15,621 bases of DNA, from contig JAGFNK010001055.1 of assembly GCA_025769875.1 (NCBI GenBank), positions 1-15,621 on the forward strand, in the 5' to 3' direction. A model generated the notes under the pieces. It saw only the letters and a list, made by a program, of their open reading frames with translations. It was not told where the DNA came from and ran no database searches. The position numbers were made by a program, and so were the translations under genes. This stretch comes from Russula earlei. Taxonomy: Eukaryota; Basidiomycota; Agaricomycetes; Russulales; Russulaceae. Of this stretch, positions 1 through 7,870 are shown piece by piece. The stretch's first letter is position 1. Each line of letters begins with the position of its first letter.

Positions 1-419
1 CTGCGCTCGTGAGTTCCACGAAAATATTGCTCCAGCCAGGTTCACCATATAGCCTGTAGTGGACTTCCGATTAGTCGGATCAGAAGCCCAGTCAGAGTCG
101 GCATATGCCATTAAGCCGCCATTAGATGGTCCATCATAGACCAAGGCATAATTGGCGGTTCCCAAGAGGTATCGGCAAATATAGAATGCACGATTTAAAT
201 GATCCTCTGAGGGATTGGCAGCATGTTGCGACAACTTGTGACAGCAAAGGCTATGTCTGGACGCGTTCCAAGCATTATGTATAGGAGTGATCCTATAACT
301 TGCTGGAATTTTGACCGCAAGGCTGGGTCAGCAGCGGAAGTGTTGGGAGAGGGGTGATAGCCCTCTGGTAGCGGAGTAGGAGCAGGGTTTGCGTTAAGCA
401 AGTCGAAACGCTGCAGCAC
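1..419 (-). pseudogene. Copia RT connection and RNase H, truncated by the window edge
   Basis: The open piece 419-195 reads NPAPTPLPEGYHPSP then QQVIGSLLYIMLGTRPDIAF, the conserved connection after copia RT. After a frame change the minus strand reads FYICRYLLGTANYALVYD, then ADSDWAS (codons 102-82) and RKSTTGYMV, the core of copia RNase H with its acidic residue. The domain continues past position 1, so its C-terminus and the 3' LTR are not visible. RNase H would remove the RNA strand during reverse transcription. Confidence 0.9.
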
Positions 420-1130
420 TTTCTTAGATACTCAGTCTGGTCCAGATGTATTGGCCAGACTTGCGTTGAATGCGCATGCGTAGAAATTCTTGGGCATCGC
501 CCAGATCTTGACATTCCCCAGAGCTTCATGAAGGCGTCCTTTTGTTCTATTGATTTGTTTTTGTCTGCTCCAAAGAAGCACATCATCAACATAGACGATA
601 CTATGATGCTCTTGTCTTTACTAACAAAGAGCCCAGAGTCAGACATAAGGGCAATAAGGCCAAGCGAGGCCATGGACTTGTCAAGGGCTTTCCACATGCA
701 AGTGCCACTTGCTTGAAGTCCATATATTGCGCGTTTTAAGGTGCATGACTTTACGCTCTTGGCCTTTTATTTTGAAGCCCTCAGGCTGCTCCATATAGAG
801 CTCTTCATCGAGCTCACCATAGAGAAGGCAGTCTTGATGTCTAGACCGCTAATGTGCCAGTTTTTGAGCACTGCAAGCGCAATCATCAGGCAGGACTGTC
901 TCAAACCATACCACGGGTGAGAATATTTCATCATAGTCATGCCTTCTACTTGGGAGAAGCCTTTGGCGACTAGTCTGGCTTTTACAACCATCAGACTTAA
1001 GGTCGAATACCCATCTATTTTTGATTATTTTGCAATCCTTGGGAGGATCGACTAGTTTCGAAGACTTTGCATCTGCGGAGGGATTCCAACTCCTCACAAC
1101 AAGCATCTTTCCACTCCTTTTGGAGTTCAC
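420..1130 (-). pseudogene. Copia reverse transcriptase (RVT_2), frameshifted
   Basis: Successive frames give IIKNRWVFDLKSDG, VVKARLVAKGFSQVEG, DYDEIFSPVV and SGLDIKTAF, the ordered blocks of the copia RT family; the last carries the first catalytic Asp. The YVDD box is intact in a different frame from the longest open stretch, at 593-582, followed by LLWSRQKQIN. Further on, DLGDAQEFLRMRIQRKSGQY is the normal RT block after YVDD. At least four frame changes and some stops separate these pieces. The enzyme would copy element RNA into DNA; this copy cannot be translated whole. Confidence 0.92.
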
Positions 1131-1803
1131 TTGGCATTTCGCAGAATGTCCCTAAAAGGTCCATTTGCAAATCTTTGCAGTATCAGGTGCTTCTGAACTT
1201 AGTGGAACTGCTTGGGTGAGCAGATAGTTCAGAAATTTGACTCCCCCTTCCCTTGCAAGACATAGAATGTCTTCTACCTCATCCTCAGAGGCTTGCGGCA
1301 GTTGATTGTCAAGGACGACAGGAGGGTAAGGGCCTGGTGCAGGCCGATCCTGATCGTACTATCCTCACTGGAGCTACCGGGTTGGTTTTCTGTCATTGTT
1401 CTCCATGTGCATGTGGCCTGAACATCTTTTTCCACTTCTGTGGGGTTGTCTGCATTCACCATAGACGTTGCCAGGATGGGTAGGTACTTTCCTCAACCAC
1501 TGAGACCTTCAAAGAGGTACAGGCTCTTCAACAGGAGGAGGGGACGTTGTAGGAGGGACGGGCTTTGCTCATGTTCCTCTTCTTGTGGCACCTGTATAGG
1601 CTGCTCATCAGTCCTCACTTGTTAATTGTAGGGAATTGGTGGTCAAACACAGGAATGGTGTCTTTGACAGGTTGTTGCGGTAGTTCCTCACACTAGTTCA
1701 TTAATCTGCATGGTACCTTTAGTGCGCGCTTTGTCGCATTTGGGGTACAGGGTCTCATCTTACAGGGCGGTTGTATTTGTGTAAAGCATGTTATTAGGGA
1801 GCC
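1131..1803 (-). other. Copia linker between integrase and RT, heavily decayed
   Basis: No continuous frame crosses this stretch. Short minus-strand pieces rich in Glu, Ser, Pro and Thr (for example around 1274-1462) fit the poorly conserved acidic linker that copia polyproteins carry between integrase and RT. Near 1140-1270 a piece reading LAREGGVKFLNYLLTQAVP leads toward the RT. Nothing else is recognisable. Plus-strand open frames here look like chance. Confidence 0.6.
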
Positions 1804-2663
1804 TCATAAGAGTGAGGCTTTGATCCCCTCAGTGTGACCAAGGTAGATCATAAGCTCAGCTTTTAGGCGAAAGCTTGTTGACTTGACTACTTTCTGGTAT
1901 ATGCACATATGCACTGCAACCAATACTCTGAGGTGTGAGATATCAGGGACCTCATTCTTTAGGACTTCATAGGGTGTACGCCATTGAAGGTGTCTGGCAG
2001 GTGTCCTATTGTAACAGTGTGTCCCATGATTCACTGCAAATTCCCACCAGGAGGGAGGTAGACAAGCTTCAAGGCGCATTGCCTGAGCTTTGTCCATTAC
2101 AGTGTGCATAAGCACTCTGCATGTCCATTCTGTTGTGGAGTGTATGGGGTGCCTTTGCAGGATTTTAATTCCTTCGTCCTTTAGGACGTTATCAAAGGCC
2201 TCGGACTTGTACTCTCCGCCAGCATCAGACATCCACTCTTTAATTCCTGCTTTGTATTGGTTCTTGACCATAGCAAGGAATTGCTTGACTGGCCATTATG
2301 GTCGAACATTTTTATTTTTTAAGAGTTTGATCCATGCATAGGAGGAATAATCATCAATGAAGCTGACAAATATTCATACTTATGATACGACTTCACAGGG
2401 AAACTCTTAAGGTCTGAGTGAATACGCTCGAACGGTGCAGAGGCACGAGTTTCAGAAGGGGGGTGCGCAGATGCAGGCATTTTGCCTTGCGCGCAGCCAG
2501 GACATACCGGCTGTTCCTGAGGGATTTTCAGGTCTTCAGGGAGACCCTTGGTATGTGTCTTTGCACGTGTTACAACATCCTTAGATGGGTGGCCAAGGCA
2601 TCGGTGAATGACATCATAATCTACCACATAGATAAGAGAATGTGCTTGTGCACTTTCAATTGA
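1804..2663 (-). pseudogene. Copia integrase (HHCC zinc finger plus rve core), frameshifted
   Basis: The zinc-binding domain reads IHRCLGHPS then VCPGCAQGKM, giving H-x4-H (codons at 2606-2604 and 2591-2589) and C-x2-C (2504-2502 and 2495-2493). The first catalytic Asp is in FERIHSDLKSFPV (codon 2414-2412). A shift near 2330 passes to the next frame, where the second Asp is in EWMSDAGGEYKSEAF (2226-2224). The third acidic residue survives only in another frame, as QQNGHAE with Glu at 2117-2115, so two local indels lie around it. The following PSWWEFAVNHGTHCYNRTP is the standard copia integrase continuation. The enzyme joins element cDNA to host DNA. This copy is dead. Confidence 0.9.
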
Positions 2664-3020
2664 GGTGTCTAACCAATATGTGGTTTGACCCGGGAATAAG
2701 GGGTAAGAGGACAGGATTATATGTCTGTCCTCTCATAGGGAAATATGTCTATTATTCCCTAATGCATGCATCCCTTGTTGTAAAAACTCCCCCATAGATA
2801 ATATCCGAGTGTTGATTTTCGGAATATAGAGAACAGGAGAAATGTGTGTGACAACCATTTTAGAGTTGACAGTGTGCCAAAGCAACACAGTGCCTTTGCC
2901 TTCCACATATATTGTGTTATCAGCAGTTTTAACAGGGGATCTTTTGTGCAGCAAAGCTGGCATATACCCTATAAAGTCTTTTATTTTGAAGGTGAAGTGT
3001 GCTGACGCACCAGAGTCCTA
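2664..3020 (-). pseudogene. Copia aspartic protease and pre-integrase region, broken
   Basis: The minus strand reads DSGASAHFTFKIKDFIGY, with the catalytic Asp codon at 3017-3015. D-S/T-G-A is the active-site signature of retropepsins, and the following H and F are typical of fungal copia. A TAG (3020-3018) lies directly before the Asp, so the gag-protease join is broken by a substitution. Downstream, 2963-2733 is open and reads MPALLHKRSPVKTADNTIYV, then VLYIPKINTRILSMGEFLQQG, the usual stretch leading to the integrase zinc finger. The protein would cleave the Gag-Pol polyprotein. Confidence 0.85.
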
Positions 3021-3241
3021 GGAGCCATAAGGATCCCATTTTACTCAAGTTGTGCTTTCCTCTACATCTCGAACAATTTGTGTTACATTCACTTGGAAGG
3101 GAAGTAGTCCCTTCGCTAATTTGTCCATTGTATGATACAAGCGAACACTTATTAGAAATATCTAGCCCACTTTGGGGCTGGGGAGATGCTAAAAGGTTCT
3201 TCAGCGAGTGAAAGGAGAGAGGGAGGCGCACGCACACTTCA

Positions 3242-4505
3242 TTATCTTCGGGGGTCGCTGCCCCAATCAAGCGCTTCATCCGACAGGGTCGGAGCATGCT
3301 CAGGGGTGGCAGCACCTTCTGGGATACTGTCATATATGTCGAATAAATCCGATGTATTTGTTTGCGCGAAGTCGCCATCGTCCTGGTCCATAGGCTCAGG
3401 GATGGGCAACGGTAATTTCACTGCACTTGACGAGGCAGCAGATTGAGTCAAGATCCGCTGCTTGAGGGTCTTGACTGTCTGTATAGTGGGGGTTACCCCA
3501 AGATTGTCAGCAAGATCAAGCGCTTTGTTTAAGGCCTTGTAAGGGCCGTGAGTGTGTTTGCGAGGGTCAGTCGCAGTAGGGACAGTACGTTGTTGGATCC
3601 CTGAAGGACCCACATGGGTGATAGTGGTAATGGTCAGGAGTGGGAGTGGGAGTGCGGCAATGTCTGCAATGTGGGAGTGTCTGGGACCATGGCTGTGATT
3701 GGCCTTCTCCTTGCCTTTCCCTTTTCCTTTGCCGCCGCGCTTACCACACTGGCGCTTGTCCTTATCTTCATCACGCTTGGGCTTACTGCCCTGCTGCTGA
3801 TTGGAGAAGGAGGGGTCACCATGCTTGCACTTGACAGCTGAGAGCTTCTGCGCGCTGTGCTTCTTGCCTGTTCCACAATTGATCTCAGTTTGATATTGAG
3901 AGATGATAGCCTCTTGGACATCCTTAGCGTTAAGGTCAGCCAGTTCATAGTTCTGAGTGACAATGTGGACAAGCATTTCCCATTTCTGGGGAATGGCGGC
4001 AAGCATGATGAGTGCCTGCAAGGTGTCAGGATGTGAAGGGAGGAGGCGGTGAGACGCTGGAATGTAGCGTGTATCCAATCCATTTGTGGGCCAGGGTTTT
4101 GGCTCAGGTTAATGCGAATGGAGATGGCTTCTTTGAAGTCCTTATAGATAGTGACTGTAGTCGCCGTACCGTAAACGGTTTCAAGGCAATTCCAAATAGT
4201 CTCAGCATTATCCAGGGTTGTAAGATCCTGCTGGATTGTGATGCTTGATCTAAGGACCATGTGGCCAACTGCCATATCATTCCCTTTGTTCCATTCTCTC
4301 AGGGCTGTTATTGCAGCAGCCTGGGCAGCAATCTCTTCGGGAAGAGGTGCCTGAGGAAGACCAGGAAGGACTGGCATTTCAAATGTGCCAGTGCAATAAC
4401 CCCACAGTCCAATGGACATGAGGTAGGCTTTCATAGCCTTTGACCAAATACGTTTGCGCCATCAAGGATGGGGACAACAGGGGCAGAGGGTTGAGATGAC
4501 AACAT
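3242..4505 (-). pseudogene. Copia gag (UBN2 / Retrotran_gag_2 type), frameshifted
   Basis: The ancestral start is probably the ATG at 4505-4503 (MLSSQPSAPVVPILDG), which has the usual copia-gag opening. An extra base near 4455 shifts the frame, and reading resumes at KAMKAYLMSIGLWGY (M at 4434). The segment AETIWNCLETVYGTAT and a later IRINLSQNPG region match the A-x-x-x-W-x-x-L-x-x-x-Y type core of the UBN2 gag family. Another shift near 4050-4080 passes into a second open stretch (3242-4078) carrying a basic KGKGKGKEKANHSH tract, where a CCHC knuckle normally sits. I see only single-cysteine remnants there, not an intact knuckle. The family packages the element RNA into particles. Confidence 0.87.
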
Positions 4506-4658
4506 AATAGCTGTTAGAAAGGGGCTTAGAGGTCGTCAGTAAGAGTATTGTATTCAAACAAGCCGACATAGTCTCCCCATAGGGTAGACTAGCTCGCCGC
4601 AGCACGCAGGCTTCAGGGATGCTTCGCCATCATTGCAGCCAATGAAGGCGCATGGCTT

Positions 4659-4673
4659 GCAGGGCCCATAACC
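4659..4673 (-). promoter_or_regulatory. Primer binding site matching the anticodon arm of initiator tRNA-Met
   Basis: Directly inside the LTR the minus strand reads GGTTATGGGCCCTGC. The plus strand, GCAGGGCCCATAACC, differs at one of 15 positions from the anticodon-arm sequence GCTGGGCCCATAACC of eukaryotic initiator tRNA-Met. Drosophila copia and relatives prime from a half-tRNA-iMet in exactly this way. The abutment to the LTR end at 4674 supports both calls. Confidence 0.8.
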
Positions 4674-4980
4674 TGTTGTGCAGCATAGAGTGCAGCTAAC
4701 ATGCCAAGCAACCCACCTTAGAGGTTGTGCTAATGCTCAAGTGATATTGGGGTGTAGAGCGATGTGTATACTTGTCTACAGGTATGGTATTTATACCTCT
4801 ATGACCCAGGGCTGTTCCTAAGTCCGAAAGAGGTGACTACAGGTGTCCACTATATCGCGCACTCAGTGACACGTGATGTGGAAACGTTCTAGATGCAGCA
4901 TAAGGCTGCATCTTATGATAGATAGCGTAGTATGCATAACCCTATTGCCATAAGCACATATACTAAAGTTCTGTCTAACA
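4674..4980 (-). repeat. Copia 5' LTR
   Basis: Read on the minus strand it begins TGTTAGACAG (4980) and ends GCACAACA (4674), directly followed by the primer binding site, giving TGTT...AACA termini and 307 bp, a normal copia LTR length. It includes a TATAAATA box (4795-4788). The partner LTR is outside the window, so the ends rest on the TG...CA rule and the primer site, not on an alignment. An alternative inner end at 4512 (TGTTAGAAAG, a better inverted match to the outer end) was considered less likely because it leaves no room for a primer site. Confidence 0.72.
4788..4795 (-). promoter_or_regulatory. TATA box in copia LTR
   Basis: TATAAATA on the minus strand, about two thirds of the way through the LTR, in the right orientation to start the element transcript. 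It sits in a near-palindrome (GGTATTTATACC on plus). Confidence 0.45.
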
Positions 4981-4988
4981 TGTAACAT

Positions 4989-5296
4989 CTATGAGCAGAT
5001 CTTGAACCTTGTATGAAGGTCTTCACCTTCTTTGATCCATTCAGGTTCCGGTTCAACAATTGTCATGTAGATATCAAATGTCATCATCTGAATCTAAGCT
5101 CTTGCCTTGGATTTGATATCCCATGGTGTTCCATGAGGTCCATGCAGCCTCATGATCTCCAGTGTGAGCCCAGGTGTGTGGTTGTTGTCCTCCTGTCTTC
5201 TCTATGTGTTGAACATCCATCACTAGACAACTAACATTGGCTCCAATGTCCTGGGACACAATGCTGTTGATCCAAATCTTATTTTTGTGCAGGAGC
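4989..5296 (-). pseudogene. Unidentified coding-like fragment between two LTRs
   Basis: On the minus strand the frame is open from the gypsy LTR boundary (5296) through IWINSIVSQDIGANVSC and TWAHTGDHEAAWTSW to a stop near 5075. One base over, DIYMTIVEPEPEWIKEGEDL continues to a stop at 4991-4989. The composition looks protein-coding, with a single frameshift. I do not recognise the family. It may be the C-terminal part of a gene or older transposon interrupted by the gypsy LTR at 5297. The copia LTR ends 8 bp beyond its stop codon. Confidence 0.35.
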
Positions 5297-5660
5297 TGTC
5301 ATGAACCATTCTCCAGAGAGGGCCCTTGAAGGACCCTTCCTTATAGGAGGAAACCCAGCCTCTATGGTGTCACCCTGTTCACTCAAGCAAAAGGGGTGAG
5401 TAGAGGTGTCCACAATATTGCGCGTGCATTGTCGCACGAGCAATTCTCGGCACAATCAACATACAGCAAGCCCCACTTAGGGGCAACCCTTTTAGCAATA
5501 AAAGACAATACTAGGACCTTCCTAGGGACCCTTTAGGACAACTATAAGTGCTCTACAATAGACACTAACACAGTATCAAAGACCCTGCAATGCGTTATTA
5601 GACTAACTCTAATGACTATAGAACAAACTATAAGGCAATACTAGGGACCTTAATAGAAAC

Positions 5661-5687
5661 ATTAGGGTCAACTTTAAGGACCCTAAT
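5661..5687 (+). repeat. Conserved hairpin in LTR U3 (first)
   Basis: ATTAGGGTC (5661-5669) and GACCCTAAT (5679-5687) form a perfect 9-bp inverted repeat with a 9-base loop, a few bases before a CTATATAAG box. The same hairpin and box are at 9619-9645 in the solo copy, with the loop changed but both arms kept. Confidence 0.6.
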
Positions 5688-5798
5688 AGAACTATATAAG
5701 AGGCCTTATAGAATATCACTATTCCCCTAACCAGACTACAAGTCCTCAAATGACCGGCCCTAAACTAACTAACAGGAAATGAATCAGGTGTTTGCACA

Positions 5799-6453
5799 TG
5801 TTGTGATTTACCCCCTTGTTGGTTCATCCATAATCCCTCTTGTTATTGTTCTCCCTTGTCACCCTTGTCCCTTTGGTTACCATTTCATCCCTTGATGGTG
5901 ATGATCCCTTATCATTTCATCTGTTGTGTTTCACTTATTGTGTTTCACCTATTGTGTTTCACTTATTGTGTTTCACCTATTGTGTTTCACTTATTGTGTT
6001 TCACCTATTGTCGAGTTACTTTTGCTATTGGTCTACCTTTATCTATTGTTCTGCTTATGGTACTGTACAGCCTCGCTACTTACAGTATTTAAGTGCTTGT
6101 AGAAGCTGGGGAATGCCCCAAGCTTAGCTTTGTCCCATTTCCTGTCGCATCCCTTGCCCTGTATCAATCACAACTTGCTTGTGCTGGCCTACACTTTGCT
6201 TGACCTAAGCACACCTCAAGGAACCCTTGTGTTCCTCTTCCTCCTCTGCCTCTCTCTCATCGTCCTCCTCTTCTGTGAAACCAGAAGATCGACTCTGTCT
6301 GCAGATTGAGTCATTATCTGACTCAGCCTTGAGACACTAAACCTTTGACCTGGTCTCTTTGAGCCGGCCCCACTGAAACCCTTGAACCAAGTCACAGGGA
6401 CTTGGCCCCACTGAACCTTGGGCTAACGCTCTTATGGCCACGACACCATAACA
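5799..6453 (+). mobile_element. Solo LTR of a second family nested in LTR copy A
   Basis: Comparison of copies A and B shows one extra block in A, from TGTTGTGATTTA to CACCATAACA (TGTT...AACA ends, 655 bp). It is flanked by GCACA (5794-5798) and GCACG (6454-6458), a 5-bp target duplication with one transition; the uninterrupted copy B reads GCACG here. A TATTTAAG box at about 6081-6092 suggests plus orientation. There is no coding sequence inside; two plus-strand open frames near 5840-6127 come from a short tandem repeat. Copia or gypsy origin cannot be decided from an LTR alone. Confidence 0.82.
5924..6007 (+). repeat. 14-bp tandem repeat, six units
   Basis: Six head-to-tail copies of TTGTGTTTCACYTA with no other variation. 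The variable base alternates strictly T, C, T, C, T, C, so the array is three copies of a 28-bp dimer. It lies in the first third of the nested solo LTR. Confidence 0.95.
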
Positions 6454-6528
6454 GCACGTGTACTAAAGCAGTGAACATGTGGACAGTGAAGGCTCTTACT
6501 CATCAAGAGGAGCCTTCTTACTCAGCAG

Positions 6529-6560
6529 CTTACTGAGCATGACTGAGCATGCTCAGTAAG
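6529..6560 (+). repeat. Conserved palindrome in LTR U3 (second)
   Basis: CTTACTGAGCATG and CATGCTCAGTAAG form a perfect 13-bp stem with a 6-base loop. In the solo copy (9819-9843) a 10-bp stem of the same sequence is kept. It lies roughly 85 bp upstream of the TATA box, where an LTR enhancer would be expected. Confidence 0.6.
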
Positions 6561-6643
6561 CGTACTCCAACTTCTTACTCATCACTCTATTGTGCTTGAT
6601 AACAAGGTTATGACTTGTTCCCTATTTAGCAGTTCTCTTGTAG

Positions 6644-6688
6644 TATATAAGTGCTCAATAAAGTAGTGGACAGTCCTCAGACTGTCCA
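6644..6688 (+). promoter_or_regulatory. Gypsy LTR core promoter, AATAAA and start-site hairpin
   Basis: TATATAA (6644-6650) is followed by AATAAA (about 6657-6662) and by GGACAGTCCTCAGACTGTCC (6668-6687), an 8-bp perfect stem with a 4-base loop. AGACTGTCCA starts 35 bases after the TATA box, where transcription would be expected to begin. The whole block is preserved in the solo LTR (9934-9973). The AATAAA may also serve 3' end formation in the other LTR. Confidence 0.55.
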
Positions 6689-6920
6689 TTTGTTCATGGC
6701 ACTCTCCACCCCTGGGATACTCCTTTAAGGACCGTCCCCTTGTGACTATCCTGGCCTCCTCTCTGTGTGACTGTTCAACTCTCACAGTAACAGTGCCTCT
6801 CTGGTATTTGTTACTACTCTGGACTCTGCTTCTTGCCCACGCTGTCTTGGATGTCTATCAACTTGTCTTCGAGCTTATCCCTCGCACTTGAACTGGATAG
6901 TTCAACAGTGAGTCTTGACA

Positions 6921-7641
6921 TCTGGACAGTCTCTCACAACCCGCGCTGACCAGTCGATTCATCAAGTGTCCGACAATATTCTGACCACTGGTTCTCCAGA
7001 GCCTCACACTCCCGACATCCAACTACTTTCCCATTCCCAATCTCTCCCACTTGCTCCAACCCTATCTCCACCACCCGGACTCCCCCCATTGCAGTTCATC
7101 CCCTTCCAGGGACTTACATAGAGGACAACCCTCACGATAATCAAGAAAACATTCCCCCAGTCCCACAAGGTTTCTTTAATCCTCCGGACTGTGTGGAGTA
7201 CGCCTTCCACCCCCACCAGTTTCAAGTTTATTGTGTCCAACACAACGAAGTAGAAACACTGGCGCCCTTTGGAGGAAGCAGGACGACGCGACGCCCTTTC
7301 CACCATCCCTACTATAGGTCACTTGCTCCAGTGACCATCCACCAAATCTTTGTTTCCCCATTCCAGGCCAAAACCACCCACACTTTTGCGGTACTGCCTA
7401 CCAACCGCAACCTCATCAAGCAATTTAACTTGGCAAGCTTTAGGTGTGTAGTTCTGTAGGGATACACCCTCCAGACATAGACTTCCCCTTTGGTCGCCTC
7501 CACTACTTGTTTAACTCATCCATATATTGCCATCTGGAGACACTGCCTCCCATTCATCGATTCGTGTACCAAGGGTCTTTTATCCTTACTTCCATCCATG
7601 ACTTCCTGATGGCAGAGTTTATTATTCATACACTTACCTAA
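6921..7641 (+). pseudogene. Gypsy leader ORF A, unidentified, broken
   Basis: Coding-like plus-strand sequence begins right after the LTR. The first piece (to 7121) is Ser/Thr/Pro-rich (SHSQSLPLAPTLSPPPGLPP). One frame over, about 7098-7459 reads PQGFFNPPDCVEYAFHPHQF and IFVSPFQAKTTHTFAVLPTN up to a TAG at 7457-7459. A third frame (7444-7641) reads PPDIDFPFGRLHYLFNSSIY and ends at TAA. Two frame changes would join the three. I see no CCHC knuckle, protease or gag core, and I do not recognise the family. Its position suggests a gag N-terminal extension or a separate leader protein. Confidence 0.45.
6923..6932 (+). promoter_or_regulatory. Putative primer binding site of the gypsy element
   Basis: Two bases after the LTR end the sequence is TGGACAGTCT. 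It can be read as a tRNA-type site (starts TGG), but it is also perfectly complementary over 10 bases to AGACTGTCCA (6679-6688), the predicted 5' end of the element's own transcript. Tf1/sushi elements self-prime in this way. I cannot name a tRNA with this 3' end. Confidence 0.5.
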
Positions 7642-7870
7642 AGATAGCCAAGGGAGGATATATATCATTTGAGAACAGCTTCTCGAACTCCTTAGACAAC
7701 CTCTGTGTCTACCCCATCTTGTCTCACTTTTGTTTCCTCCCCCGTCTCCCTCTAAACCCTCTGCTTACTTTGGACCCTCTTCGCCCAAGTGTTATCAACA
7801 TCGCTACCTAGTGCATAGTTCTTGAAAGTAAGAACTACCCTTGTAACACTAGACTAAAGAAATCAAAGCT
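7642..7870 (+). other. Spacer in gypsy leader, nothing recognised
   Basis: No open frame of note on either strand. Pyrimidine-rich on the plus strand around 7680-7780. It could be decayed coding sequence joining the two leader ORFs. Confidence 0.4.

Larger units (their letters stand above)
1..4980 (-). mobile_element. Degenerate Ty1/copia retrotransposon, 5' LTR to RNase H, 3' end outside window
   Basis: On the minus strand the recognisable domains follow the Ty1/copia order: UBN2-type gag, aspartic protease, HHCC integrase, variable linker, reverse transcriptase, RNase H. Integrase upstream of RT separates it from Ty3/gypsy. A 5' LTR (4674-4980) and a primer binding site precede gag. The 3' LTR and the end of RNase H lie beyond the left edge. 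The reading frame changes repeatedly and several stops interrupt it, so the copy cannot make a polyprotein, yet most catalytic motifs survive when read frame by frame. It would have encoded an intracellular retrotransposon particle and enzymes. Confidence 0.93.
5297..6920 (+). repeat. Gypsy 5' LTR (copy A), interrupted by a solo LTR
   Basis: It starts TGTCATGAACCATTCTCC and ends GAGTCTTGACA, giving TGTCA...TGACA termini. Apart from the insertion 5799-6453, it aligns end to end with the copy at 9259-10205 and is very similar by eye. Without the insertion and one target copy it is about 964 bp. The flanks (GGAGC before, TCTGG after) do not match, as expected for the 5' LTR of a longer element rather than a solo LTR. 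A 3' partner in the window is lacking. Confidence 0.88.

Noticed and set aside
4512..4980. Alternative copia LTR of 469 bp with better matched ends (TGTTAGAAAG / CTGTCTAACA)
   Set aside because: It would end 6 bp before the gag ATG, with no room for a primer site, and it would put the iMet primer site inside the LTR.
5924..6007. Short regular repeats considered as a CRISPR array
   Set aside because: The units abut with no spacers, and the context is eukaryotic.
5840..6127. Plus-strand frames with a repeating hydrophobic pattern (CFTYCVSPIV), suggestive of membrane segments
   Set aside because: The pattern is produced by the 14-bp tandem repeat in a solo LTR.
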